From Chlamydiota bacterium (GTDB lineage Bacteria > Chlamydiota > Chlamydiia > Chlamydiales > Rhabdochlamydiaceae), in NCBI GenBank assembly GCA_021772335.1, contig JAJFMD010000006.1, positions 1 to 64,000 of the forward strand: a stretch of 64,000 nucleotides of DNA, written 5' to 3'. Positions 18,123 to 27,900 of the stretch are shown here, in pieces. The translations under genes were made by a program, and so were the position numbers. Numbering within the stretch: position 1 is the stretch's first letter; the number at the start of each line of letters is the position of its first letter. The notes under the pieces were generated by a model, which made no database searches, was not told the DNA's origin, and saw only the letters and a program-made list of their open reading frames with translations.

Positions 18123-18923
18123 CTACCACTTAACGATGGGAGGCATTGAGCAGAGGATAGCGTCGGGATTGCCACCAGACTTAAATCCAAACTTTGTGCC
18201 GCGATCGTAGAGAAGGTTGAATTCGGCGTAGTGACCACGCAGTTGTAGCTGTTTTTCTCGTTCTTTTTCTGTGAAGGGTTGGTTGATACGTTTTTGATAG
18301 ATCGGAATAATTGCGATGATAAAGCTGTTAGCAATCGCGCGCCAAAGTGAGTAGTCGTTATCAAAATCGCCGCTGTTGTACTTATCAAAGAATAGTCCGC
18401 CAACGCCCCGTTCTTTTTTGCGGTGGGGAATATAGAAATATTTTTTAGCATTATCAGAAAATTTACGATAGATCGGGTTGCCAATCGACTGTTCTGCGAT
18501 GCTATGAAAGTGATGGGTGTCCTCTTCATAAGGGAATCCCATCGGTGTAAGATCATAGCCTCCGCCAAACCAGTGTTTATCTCCCACTTGGATGAAGCGA
18601 ACGTTCATATGTACAGTTGGTGCATGGGGATTGTTCATGTGTGTGATTAGGCTCACACCAGTTGCGAAATAAGGACCTGAAGCGTCATCGAGGGGAAATT
18701 CATCGCCGTGGACAGATGAGAAGTTGACTGCCGCTTTTTCAAAGACTTTGCCACGCAAGACGGCCATTGTTCCGCCGCCGCCAGTGGGATGCTCCCAAGG
18801 AGTTTTCTCAAACTGCCCTTCAGTTTCTAAGGACATAAATGCAGAAATAATCTCATCTTGGAGCGTTGTTAAGAAGTTAGTGATTTCGCTAATTGGGAGT
18901 TCTAGATTTGTCGTCAATTCCAT
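18123..18923 (-). CDS. hemF: Oxygen-dependent coproporphyrinogen III oxidase
   Basis: Converts coproporphyrinogen III to protoporphyrinogen IX using O2. The 266-residue sequence has the family blocks WEHPTGGGGTMAVLRG, GVSLITHMNNPHAPTVHMN, HWFGGGYDLTP and the C-terminal EFNLLYDRGTKFGFKSGG followed by ILCSMPPIVKW. It ends about where the family usually ends, so it is full length or nearly so. Chlamydiaceae, as I recall, use the oxygen-independent HemN at this step and position; having HemF points to an oxygen-dependent heme route. It is divergent from hemG with only about 44 bases between the starts, so their promoters must overlap. Confidence 0.95.
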   Translation of the reverse strand: MELTTNLELPISEITNFLTTLQDEIISAFMSLETEGQFEKTPWEHPTGGGGTMAVLRGKVFEKAAVNFSSVHGDEFPLDDASGPYFATGVSLITHMNNPHAPTVHMNVRFIQVGDKHWFGGGYDLTPMGFPYEEDTHHFHSIAEQSIGNPIYRKFSDNAKKYFYIPHRKKERGVGGLFFDKYNSGDFDNDYSLWRAIANSFIIAIIPIYQKRINQPFTEKEREKQLQLRGHYAEFNLLYDRGTKFGFKSGGNPDAILCSMPPIVKW

Positions 18924-18967
18924 TTCTCTATACTATTGTTGTTTTAAGTTAATCGTATCAAAGAGTG

Positions 18968-20278
18968 ATGAAAAAGACACGAATTATCATTTTGGGTGGT
19001 GGAATTTCTGGATTAGCCGCAGCTTATTTCCTAAAGAAACAACATGAAAATATTGATATTCAGGTTATTGAAAAAAATAAAAGATTGGGTGGATGTTTGT
19101 TAACAAAAGAGCAGTCGGGCTTTTTTTTTGAAAAAGGGCCGCGCACTTTTCGCTCAAAAGAGTGTTCTGCTTTGCGAAATTTAGCAAAAGAACTCGGCCT
19201 TGATGATGAGATCATTGAAGCATCAGCTGATGCACGCTATCGCTATATTTATTTTAAAAACGTACTCGAATGTGTTCCAGATAGTCCATTCCATCTCTTG
19301 AAAAGTCCTTTAACACGCACGAGTATCTATGCCTTAATACGAGAGGGTTTTCGTTCGCAGGGATGTGATGGTGATGAGTCAATTCATCAGTTTATTACGA
19401 GGCGCTTTGATCAGAGCATTGCCGATAGATTGATCGATCCTTTTACAACAGGAGTGTATTCTGGAAATAGCAAACAGCTTTCTGTTACTGAATGTTTTCC
19501 AGCGCTTAAAACTTGGGAGCAGGAGCATGGCTCTGTAATTAAAGGTGTGATTAGCGCTTTGAAAAAGGGGAGTAAGAGAGCTTCTTTATATTCTTTCAAA
19601 GGGGGAGTGCAAACTCTGGTCGATCGTTTAAGTGAGCATGTGAATGCGCGTCTTGATGAAAAGGTCATGGCTCTTGAGTTTGATCAAAATGGAGTGACTG
19701 TATGCACAGATAAAGATCGTTTACATGCTGATTATGTGATCAGCACGTTGCCTTCTTATCAATTGGCTGAGCTTTTTAAACCGACTGACCAAGAGCTTGC
19801 AAATGAGTTAGAGCAGATTGAGTATGCGGGACTCACCGTTGTTAATGTGGGATTTGCAAGTCATGAACTCTCGCATAAAGGATTTGGATATTTGATTCCG
19901 TCGAGTGAGAATGAACGGGTGATGGGTGTTGTTTTTGACTCGCAGATTTTTCCTGAGCAAAGTCGCGATAAGGACCAATTGCGCATGACTGTCATGATCC
20001 GTGGTGATAACCAAACAAAAAGTGATTATGAGAAATGCACTCTCGATGCTTTAAGAAGGCATTTAAAGATAGAAAAAACACCTGATGTGATTGAGGTGAT
20101 GCAATGGAAGAGAGTCATTCCACAATTTTTTGTTGGCTATCCAGATTTTAAAAAGCAGCTTTTGGATAAGGTGCAAGCGCGCTACCCAAATTTTGAGATG
20201 CTAGGAACCTTTATTAGTGGCGTTAGCGTTGATGATTGCATTGCGAGTGCAAAACGGTTGCAAGTCCTTAATGGCTAG
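18968..20278 (+). CDS. hemG: Protoporphyrinogen oxidase (HemY type), named hemG in chlamydiae
   Basis: FAD-dependent enzyme oxidising protoporphyrinogen IX to protoporphyrin IX at the membrane. The N-terminal dinucleotide fold is clear: IIILGGGISGLAAAYFLKK at residues about 6-24 followed by an acidic residue at the end of the second strand (QVIEKN) and RLGGCLLT. FEKGPRTFR and, near the C-terminus, GTFISGVSVDDCIAS match the amine-oxidase/HemY family. The length, 436 residues, is typical. ATG 18968 is preferred over the adjacent GTG 18965; the ribosome binding site is weak. The gene's last 11 bases overlap the end of dapL on the opposite strand. Confidence 0.9.
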   Translation: MKKTRIIILGGGISGLAAAYFLKKQHENIDIQVIEKNKRLGGCLLTKEQSGFFFEKGPRTFRSKECSALRNLAKELGLDDEIIEASADARYRYIYFKNVLECVPDSPFHLLKSPLTRTSIYALIREGFRSQGCDGDESIHQFITRRFDQSIADRLIDPFTTGVYSGNSKQLSVTECFPALKTWEQEHGSVIKGVISALKKGSKRASLYSFKGGVQTLVDRLSEHVNARLDEKVMALEFDQNGVTVCTDKDRLHADYVISTLPSYQLAELFKPTDQELANELEQIEYAGLTVVNVGFASHELSHKGFGYLIPSSENERVMGVVFDSQIFPEQSRDKDQLRMTVMIRGDNQTKSDYEKCTLDALRRHLKIEKTPDVIEVMQWKRVIPQFFVGYPDFKKQLLDKVQARYPNFEMLGTFISGVSVDDCIASAKRLQVLNG

Positions 20279-21458
20279 AAAGGTTTAAGTTTAAACTTTT
20301 AATCGCCTCTAACGCTTTTATTGTAGTTTCTGGCTTAGTAAATCCTGAGAGGCGAATGTAGCCTTCTCCTTGATGTCCAAATCCGCAGCCGGGAATTGTG
20401 ATCAGATTGCATTGATCTAGCAGATAATCAAAAAAGCTCCAAGAGGAGTGCCCTTGTGGAACCTGCCACCAGACGTAAGGTGCGTTTTCTCCTCCAAAAC
20501 AGCGTTGCCCCATTGCAGTGAGCTCATTGAGTAGAGTTTCACTCGATTGTTGATATTGGGCAATTTGCGCTCTGGTTTCTACAAGTCCTTGCTTGGAAAG
20601 CGCTGCTTGTGCGCCGCGCTGGATGGGGTAACTCACGCCATTTGATTTGGTGTTTTGACGTTGCTTCCACATTTGATGGAGGGAAATGTTTTGTTCTTTT
20701 AATTTAGCACGCACTGTCTTTGGAAAAACCGACCAGCCACAGCGCAAACCAGTAAAGCCTGCTGATTTGGAAAAGGTGTTGATTTCAATGGCGACCTCTT
20801 TTGCACCGGGGAGTTCATAAATCGATTGAGGCACATCTTCACTGCGGATAAAACAGCGATAAGCGCAGTCGATGATCAGAATAGCGTGATGCTCTTGTGC
20901 ATAGGAAATCCAGCTTGCGAGTTGCGTGCGAGTTAAAGCTTGTCCTGTTGGATTGCTCGGGGAACAAAGGAAAATAATGTCACAGTGTTGCTCTGGTGGC
21001 ATTGGGAGGAAGTTTGTTTCTCCTGTGCAAGGGAGTAGCGTGATTTTGTCTTTGTAGCCCGCCATGATGCTCGAATCTAGATAGACTGGATAGGTGGGAT
21101 CGGGCAGCGCGATGCGATTGTCATTTGAGAAGAGATCTAGGATGTTTGCTAGGTCTGTATTGGCGCCTTCGGAAATAAAAATTTCATCGGGCTCTATGCC
21201 GTTATAGAGCTCTGATGCAATTTGCGTCCGCAAGAAATCGTAACCGAGTGAAGGGCCATAGCCATGTAGCCCTGTACCTTTTGTCATTTCATCAACTGCG
21301 TTGCGGATCGCGTGTGCAATGGTTGGAGCGAGAGGTAGGGAGATATCACCAATACCGAGGTTAATTGTTGGCCTATGATGTTCGGCGAGTTTTTTTTCGA
21401 TAATGGGAAAAATGTATTCGCGGTCGATGCAAAAATAATCAGAATTGATTTCAGCCAT
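20268..21458 (-). CDS. dapL: LL-diaminopimelate aminotransferase
   Basis: PLP-dependent class I/II aminotransferase, 396 residues, making LL-diaminopimelate directly from tetrahydrodipicolinate; this route is characteristic of chlamydiae, cyanobacteria and plants. Visible features are LGIGDISLPL near the N-terminus, GYGPSLGYDFLR, CSPSNPTG at 165-172 (PLP Asn169), DCAY at 197-200 (Asp197, Tyr200), the PLP lysine in NTFSKSAGFTGLR (Lys231) and the C-terminal PGCGFGHQGEGYIRLSGF. The product feeds peptidoglycan precursors. It converges with hemG, overlapping it by 11 bases, and is divergent from rnc. Confidence 0.93.
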   Translation of the reverse strand: MAEINSDYFCIDREYIFPIIEKKLAEHHRPTINLGIGDISLPLAPTIAHAIRNAVDEMTKGTGLHGYGPSLGYDFLRTQIASELYNGIEPDEIFISEGANTDLANILDLFSNDNRIALPDPTYPVYLDSSIMAGYKDKITLLPCTGETNFLPMPPEQHCDIIFLCSPSNPTGQALTRTQLASWISYAQEHHAILIIDCAYRCFIRSEDVPQSIYELPGAKEVAIEINTFSKSAGFTGLRCGWSVFPKTVRAKLKEQNISLHQMWKQRQNTKSNGVSYPIQRGAQAALSKQGLVETRAQIAQYQQSSETLLNELTAMGQRCFGGENAPYVWWQVPQGHSSWSFFDYLLDQCNLITIPGCGFGHQGEGYIRLSGFTKPETTIKALEAIKSLNLNLSSH

Positions 21459-21522
21459 GGTATCCTTTATTGTTAAAAATGATGTAAATTTAGCAATTAT
21501 TTTCTTAGAGAGCTAGAGTAAA

Positions 21523-22245
21523 ATGCGTGATCTTTCTCCTTTGTTGCCCTCTGTGGCAGAAATTCAAGCGAAACTTGGTTATACGTTTCGTGATCAAAAT
21601 TTATTAATTATCGCTTTTGTTCACCGTTCATTTGTGAATGAGAATCGCGAACTCATTGATGCTCATAATGAGCGTTTGGAATTTTTAGGTGATGCTGTTC
21701 TTGAACTTATCGCTTCAGATTTTCTCTATCGAGAATTGCCCTCCTATTCTGAAGGTGAACTTTCTCCGCTTAAAGCACAGATTGTTGAGGCAAGCCGCTG
21801 CATTAGTTATGTCGAAAAGCTGCAGGTTGGTGATGACATTTTGCTCGGTAAAGGGGAGCAGATGAATGAAGGAAAGGGTCGAGGAAAAATCCTTGCCGAT
21901 CTTTTTGAAGCGATTGTTGGCGCAATCTATCTCGATGGCGGACTTGCTGAAGCACAACTCTTTTTTGATAAACATTTTATTTCTGATATCAGAGAGCTTA
22001 TTGAAAAGCCTCTGCAAAATTACAAAGCGCTTTTACAAGATTATTCCCAAAAAAAATATCAGAAGCCACCGGTATATCAAACGTTGCAAGAAATAGGCCC
22101 TGATCATAGCAAGCTTTTTCATATGGTTGTTGAGATTGATGGGAAAGAGGTTGGTCAAGGCAGAGGGAGTTCTAAAAAACTCGCCGAGCAAGACTCTGCA
22201 CGTGCGGCTCTTTTGCAATTAAAACTCATTGAGGAGGGAGAGTGA
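21523..22245 (+). CDS. rnc: Ribonuclease III
   Basis: Endonuclease cutting double-stranded RNA in rRNA processing. The 240-residue protein has the RNase III signature NERLEFLGDAVLEL at residues 50-62, a second catalytic block DLFEAIVGAIYLDGG (126-140) with the metal-binding acidic residues Asp126 and Glu129, and a C-terminal double-stranded RNA-binding domain (about 161-236; ending GSSKKLAEQDSARAALLQL). It is the first gene of a four-gene overlapping run, rnc-radA-hemC-hemD; the rnc-radA-hemC order is the same in Chlamydia as I remember it. Its stop overlaps the radA start. Confidence 0.96.
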   Translation: MRDLSPLLPSVAEIQAKLGYTFRDQNLLIIAFVHRSFVNENRELIDAHNERLEFLGDAVLELIASDFLYRELPSYSEGELSPLKAQIVEASRCISYVEKLQVGDDILLGKGEQMNEGKGRGKILADLFEAIVGAIYLDGGLAEAQLFFDKHFISDIRELIEKPLQNYKALLQDYSQKKYQKPPVYQTLQEIGPDHSKLFHMVVEIDGKEVGQGRGSSKKLAEQDSARAALLQLKLIEEGE

Positions 22246-23612
22246 CCAAACAAAAGGTGATTTGGTGCTGTCAAGAGTGTGGTCACAACCAAACTAAATG
22301 GGCGGGTTGTTGTCCTGCTTGTAATCGATGGAACACTCTTGTCGAAGAGTTTCAGCAAGATACAAAAGAGCGCCGCTTTAGTCACAATGAACAAAAAAAA
22401 TCGTATCCAATTGCAATCAATGATGTGAAAATTGGTGCGCTTCAACGTGTGAAAAGTGGGATTGATGAATTCGATCGGCTACTCGGAGGGGGCGTTGCGC
22501 CTGGCTCACTTTCTTTAATTGGTGGCAATCCCGGTATTGGCAAATCGACTCTCATGCTCCAAATTTCTAATTCTCTTGCGGAGCAAGGACTCACTGTCCT
22601 CTATGTTTGCGGAGAAGAGTCAATTGAACAAACTTCCTTGCGTGCTAAACGCATCGGTGCGCAATCAAAAAACCTCCTTCTCCTCAATGAAACGCTTTTT
22701 TCTCATGTAAAGCATTCTGTTGAGCAGCTCAAACCTGATATCCTTGTTATCGATTCGATTCAGATCATGTATAAAAGCGAGCTTCCTTCTGCGCCGGGAT
22801 CAGTCAGTCAGGTGCGTGAGATTGCAACAGATTTAATGCATATTGCTAAAGGACAAACAATATCAACATTTATTATCGGTCATGTAACGAAGACAGGGGA
22901 GATTGCAGGCCCGCGCGTGCTTGAGCACATTGTTGATACTGTGCTCGATTTTGAAGGGGATAAACAGCATGGGTATCGCTTGCTTCGTTCAATAAAAAAT
23001 CGCTTTGGACCCACTGATCATATTGCGCTATTTCAGATGCATCAAGAAGGTTTGAAAGAGGTTTCCAATCCCTCTGAGATTTTCTTGCAAGAGCGCAGTG
23101 TAGAGAGTAGCGGAAGTGTTGTCATCCCAACAATGGAAGGTAATCGCCCTATTCTTATCGAAGTGCAAGCTCTTGTAACTGCTTCAGCATTTTCTAATTC
23201 GAGCAGACGCAGTAGCGGACTCGATCAAAATCGCTTAGCTTTGCTCCTCGCTGTTTTAGAAAAACGTGTTGGCTATAGTTTGCACAGCTGTGATGTGTTT
23301 GTTTCCGTTGCTGGAGGACTTAAGATTACTGAGCCGGCGATTGATCTCGGTATTTTACTCGCCATCGCCTCTTCTTTTTGTAATAAGCCCATCGATGAGA
23401 AAACAGCTGTTCTTGGTGAAGTGGGATTGGGTGGAGAAATTCGTTCTGTTCCAAGATTGGAGAGCCGCATTAAAGAGGCTTCTCAGATGGGGTTTGAGCG
23501 CCTGATTTTACCCGAGCGTTGTTTAAAGAGTTTGCCTAAATCTTTGCGTGGAAAAATTCGCCTTGTTGGCGTTGAGAAAGTGGAGGAGGCGATTCGTGAG
23601 CTTATCTCTTAA
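22242..23612 (+). CDS. radA: DNA repair protein RadA (Sms)
   Basis: RadA, 456 residues, is a RecA-like branch-migration helicase in recombination. It has the N-terminal zinc finger (CxxC at residues 10-13 and 24-27), Walker A GGNPGIGKST (94-103), the RadA-specific KNRFG motif (252-256) and a C-terminal Lon-protease-like domain. The start is GTG 22242, overlapping the rnc stop (GTGA) and preceded by a very strong GAGGAGGGAG. The 3' end overlaps hemC by 17 bases. Confidence 0.96.
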   Translation: MTKQKVIWCCQECGHNQTKWAGCCPACNRWNTLVEEFQQDTKERRFSHNEQKKSYPIAINDVKIGALQRVKSGIDEFDRLLGGGVAPGSLSLIGGNPGIGKSTLMLQISNSLAEQGLTVLYVCGEESIEQTSLRAKRIGAQSKNLLLLNETLFSHVKHSVEQLKPDILVIDSIQIMYKSELPSAPGSVSQVREIATDLMHIAKGQTISTFIIGHVTKTGEIAGPRVLEHIVDTVLDFEGDKQHGYRLLRSIKNRFGPTDHIALFQMHQEGLKEVSNPSEIFLQERSVESSGSVVIPTMEGNRPILIEVQALVTASAFSNSSRRSSGLDQNRLALLLAVLEKRVGYSLHSCDVFVSVAGGLKITEPAIDLGILLAIASSFCNKPIDEKTAVLGEVGLGGEIRSVPRLESRIKEASQMGFERLILPERCLKSLPKSLRGKIRLVGVEKVEEAIRELIS

Positions 23613-24297
23613 AGTTGCAGCACGCAGCTCTAAACTCTCACGCATCCAAGTTGAAGAAGTTCTCTCTGAACTAAAGTCTCATCACCCTGACATCATTTTT
23701 GAGCCGTTCTTCGTTAAAACGACGGGTGATCTCGATCTAAAAACTTCCCTCCGACTCATGGATAAAACCGATTTTTTCACCCGAGAAATCGATCAGCTGC
23801 TTTTAGAAAAGAAATGCCGCATTGCGATTCATGCAGCCAAAGATTTGCCCGATCCTATACCACATGGTCTAGCTCTTGTTGCCCTCACCAAAGGCGTTGC
23901 AACGCATGATGTACTTGTTATGCGCGAAAAACAAAACTTAAGCGATCTACCTGAGAGCGTGCGCATCGGCACATCCTCTTTGCGTCGTGAAGAGGCGATT
24001 AAAGCTCTCTGTCCTAATGTCAAGCTCGTCGATATTCGCGGAACTATTGAAAAACGGCTTGAGCAGCTCGATCGTGGTGATGTCGATGGCATAGTGATGG
24101 CTGAAGCGGCTCTTTTGCGTTTAGGACTTAATCGCAATCGCCTTAAGTTAACGACTAACGTCGCCCCATTGCAAGGCAGGCTCGCTGTGATTGCTAGAGC
24201 AGGCGATCAAGAGATGAAACACCTTTTTGCATGTATTGATTGTGGAGGAGACGATGAAGTCAGCACTTTATCTTGGGACCGATCCGAAAGAGTTTGA
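23596..24297 (+). CDS. hemC: Porphobilinogen deaminase, short form lacking domain 3
   Basis: Hydroxymethylbilane synthase joins four porphobilinogens. The GTG at 23596 is chosen because GGAGGAGG ends six bases before it; the frame is also open further upstream inside radA. The resulting protein is 233 residues against about 310 in E. coli. Domains 1 and 2 look complete: VAARSSKLS, HAAKDLPD with the catalytic Asp, GTSSLRR and the RGT...KRL arginines are all there. Homology stops near APLQGRLAVIARAGDQEMKHLFA, so the third domain that carries the dipyrromethane-anchoring cysteine (E. coli Cys242) is missing. The short tail has two cysteines (ACIDCGG). As I recall, Chlamydia HemC is similarly short. 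The 3' end overlaps hemD by 44 bases. Confidence 0.88.
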   Translation: MSLSLKVAARSSKLSRIQVEEVLSELKSHHPDIIFEPFFVKTTGDLDLKTSLRLMDKTDFFTREIDQLLLEKKCRIAIHAAKDLPDPIPHGLALVALTKGVATHDVLVMREKQNLSDLPESVRIGTSSLRREEAIKALCPNVKLVDIRGTIEKRLEQLDRGDVDGIVMAEAALLRLGLNRNRLKLTTNVAPLQGRLAVIARAGDQEMKHLFACIDCGGDDEVSTLSWDRSERV

Positions 24298-24898
24298 GTA
24301 TGACGGCGAGATAATACATTATCCGCTTATCAAACCTATCATTCGAGATCTTAACGATATTCACACGCGTTTTGTTTTTGGAGAATTGCTCGATTATACA
24401 GACCTTGTTTTCACAAGCAAAAATACGGTCCATTTCTTTTTTCAAGCGTTAGCATATTATCAAATTGACAGTGCTCTTCTCAAAAATAAACAGCTGTATG
24501 CAATTGGTCCTGTGACTGAAAAAGCACTCGCTTCCTATGGATTTTCTTGTATGCCCTTGCCCAAGCAAGAGACGCAAGAAGGACTCATTAAACAGCTCTT
24601 TATGCAAGATCATGCGGAGAGCTATTTCTTCTATCCTCGCTCAGCACTTGCTCGCCGTCATCTCGAGCAATTTTTAATGCGCATGTGCGTGCGCCATCAA
24701 ATCTGTGATCTCTATGATCTCACGTTTAAAAATGATAAGCCGCTTCCTGAGCTCGATGCGTTTGATGAGATTATTTTTACAAGTCCTTCTACAGTTCACG
24801 CTTTTTACAATCTATTCGAAAACATCCCGAAGAAGGTCAAACTCCGTTCAATCGGGCCAATCACTGCAAAAATCTTGCAGCAAAAGGCGTGTAAATAA
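24254..24898 (+). CDS. hemD: Uroporphyrinogen-III synthase
   Basis: A 214-residue HemD-like protein closing hydroxymethylbilane to uroporphyrinogen III. HemD is poorly conserved, and the call rests on the typical two-lobe pattern TDLVFTSKNTVHFFFQ, AIGPVTEKALASYGF, then the second lobe FDEIIFTSPSTVHAFY and SIGPITAKILQ, together with direct coupling to hemC. ATG 24254 is chosen because GGAGGAG at 24244-24250 precedes it. The two genes overlap by 44 bases, so translation of hemD starts within hemC. Confidence 0.85.
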   Translation: MKSALYLGTDPKEFEYDGEIIHYPLIKPIIRDLNDIHTRFVFGELLDYTDLVFTSKNTVHFFFQALAYYQIDSALLKNKQLYAIGPVTEKALASYGFSCMPLPKQETQEGLIKQLFMQDHAESYFFYPRSALARRHLEQFLMRMCVRHQICDLYDLTFKNDKPLPELDAFDEIIFTSPSTVHAFYNLFENIPKKVKLRSIGPITAKILQQKACK

Positions 24899-24974
24899 AA
24901 CTTTTTTAATAGACATTGAGTTGTTTTTTTTATTGCTAATTGTGGTAATAAGAAAATAAAGCAGTGGTTTTTTT

Positions 24975-27900
24975 ATGTCTGTTCCTTCGGATTTTGATCG
25001 TATTTGCTTAGAGGTGAGAGAAAGTTCAATCAAGCAGCTTCAAGAGCATGCGCAAAAAGATCTTCCTTTTGCACAAAACATGATCTCTTTATTTGGTCAG
25101 CAAACACAAGAATGGAAAGCAGCCCATCTCGATCTCATTGAAAAAGCGATTGCTGTAGCTCCTGAAGGCTCTGATTATGCTCCGCTTATCACTTTTATCA
25201 TGACATTGGGAGATGAGGATAAAAGAGCTTGCTTGGATCATGCTTTAAGAAATAGTGTGATTGCTGGGAATCAAGATTTAGTTGAGGCACTTCTTGTTAA
25301 GGGAGCAAATCCAAATTATGTTGACGATGGTGGCTTAAATGTATTTTCTCATGCAATCAAATCAGAAAGTGATGGCATTCTAGAACTGTTGCTAGAAGAA
25401 AGTGATCAGCTTCCAAGCTCTTCAAAAGATCAAAATGGTGATAGTTTCTATCATCTTATTTTTACATATCCAAATAGAAAGAATGTTTTAAAAATTTTCA
25501 ATGAAAAGAAATGGCCTTTTGATTTTTCTCCAAATAATGAAGGGACATCTCCCTTTGAACTCTTAATCAAAAATGACAATGTTCAATTCGCTCTATTAAG
25601 GGCGGAGGATGTTTTCAAACAATATGATCAGGGCGATGAACTTAGAGATCTTTTTCAAGAAAAACCAGTATTAGTGGAAAAGATTGCTAGATACTTAAAA
25701 AAGAGACCTACCTTTAAGGGAGATTACTATGTCTTTTTTTTTACTGTACTTCCCGATTCCTTATTCAAAAATCAAGAAATACAAGAGTTTCTTCATGTTT
25801 TTTTTAAACACCCCAAATACTTTGATGAAGCCTTAGGGAATTCCTGTGAGTATGGGGCGAGAGAATTTGCAAACGCTCTTATTAACATGGGTGCAACGCT
25901 CAATTTAGAAGAAAATCTATATTCAGCGATAGAAAATGGATATCAGGAACTTGCACTTGATTTGATTCGACATGGCATGGCACACGACATTTGGGTTGAA
26001 GGTAAAGAGCTCCTAAATTTTGCTGTTTTAAAAAAAATGCCTAAAGTCGTAGCGGAGATTATTAAGAGTAAAAACATTAATATTAAAGGATTTGATGGGG
26101 CAAATGCTCTTTTTGAAGCTGTAGATCTTGGAGAAGTAGAGAGCGTAAAAATATTGCTCAATGCTGGAGCAAATCCAAATCATATTTCAGAAAAGGATGA
26201 GTATGCTTTGCATAAAGCGATCAATAACCTGATAAGGATAAAGAAAGAATTTCCAGATGATAATGAAAGCTTAGAAGTCACAATTCAAATTATTAAGCTG
26301 TTAGTTAAATCGGGAGCAGATTGTAATCAATTAGATGTTTCTGGAATCAATCCGTTTCATCAGATTTGGACAGTAGAAAATCAAGATCTTGCCATCGATC
26401 TTATTCCATATATCAAAAATATTAATCAATACGATAGGCATGGAGCCACTCCATTAATCAACGCATGTGACAAGGGATTGACTAATCTTGCTTTAGCTCT
26501 TCTTGATCGGAAAGACATAGATGTTGATCTTCAAAGTGAACCTCGAAAATCAACCGCTCTGCATTCTGCAGTGGCTCTTTGGAATAAAAAGATTATCACT
26601 AAATTGATCGAAAAAAAAGCGAATCTATATATTCGCAATGTTTATGGAGGCATCCCCATTTTTTATGCGGGTAACAAGGATATCTTACAACAATTGCTTG
26701 ACGCAGATCCAAAGTTGATTTTTTCAATGAACAATAGCGGACAGTTATTGAATGAAATGTTATCAGAGAACCTTGAAGAACAAATTACTGAACAAGATCT
26801 AATTAAAATGCTTAAACCAGAAGCTCTGGAAGAAATTAAAATCTATCAGTTTTTAAGTTCAGAAAGCCCTGGTATAGAATATTTAAAAGATGAGCTTTTT
26901 AAAAAAACTAAATCAGATCGTAAAGATATAATAGACAATATTAAGAAACTAATCGGTGAATATCAATCGTTTGAATATGCAATGGCTATAGTGCAAGGTG
27001 CGGTAAATTATGATGATTTTGATTATGCGGAAATTGCATTTGAACTTTCTGATTTTAATATTCCCGATGAAGATGGGGTCGTTCCTCTGCATGCAATTTT
27101 GAAAAACCCTACTTTCACGAGGTCGCAAGGAGTAACGCACAAAATTATAAATTACTTTATAACAAATCGTATTGGGATAAATGCTGTCAATAATGATGGT
27201 GAAACAGCATTAATTATTGCAGCAAAGCGTGGTTTGATAGGTATTACGAATCAACTTATTGCTCAGGGAGTGAATTTAAACTGCAAGAATAAGTCTGGGA
27301 AAACAGCTCTGGACTATGCTGTAGAGCGTGATGAACTTGAAAATGTCGATGTGCTAATTAAAGCAGGGGCTTATTTAAACACTCGAGATAATGAAAATGG
27401 TACACTGTTAATTAAGAGCATCAAAGCTGGATATTATAAAACGGCTATGAGGCTGTTGGAAGAAGAGATCGACCTCAATAAATCGAATGGTGATCAAAAA
27501 TCACCTCTAATGCACGCCCTAGAATGCGCTTGGAGTACTGATGTTTCTTCACAAAATTACCATCGATTACATCAAATCATCATTGCGCTAATTAAGCGAT
27601 CAAATCTCAACCTTCAAGATAAAAATGGATTTACAGCCTTATTTTATGCTTCAAGTTTACACAGTGATATTGCTCTAGCTTTGATTGAAAAAGGTATAGA
27701 TCTTCAAATTAAGGAAAAAGATCGCGAAATCGCCTTATTTCAAACTAGAAATAAGGAAGTTATTGAAGCAATGATTAAGAAAGACCCAGAGCTTCTTAGG
27801 TTTTTTAATAAGAGTAATCAGAGTGCAATAGATTATTTATTTAATGATATTTATAAAGTGACAGCTGAGCAAGAGAAAATGCAGATACTGGAAAAGCTTT

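Noticed and set aside
18002-18568. 188-codon minus-strand frame overlapping hemF
   Set aside because: It runs in a different frame through hemF, which is unmistakable, and its sequence has no family resemblance.
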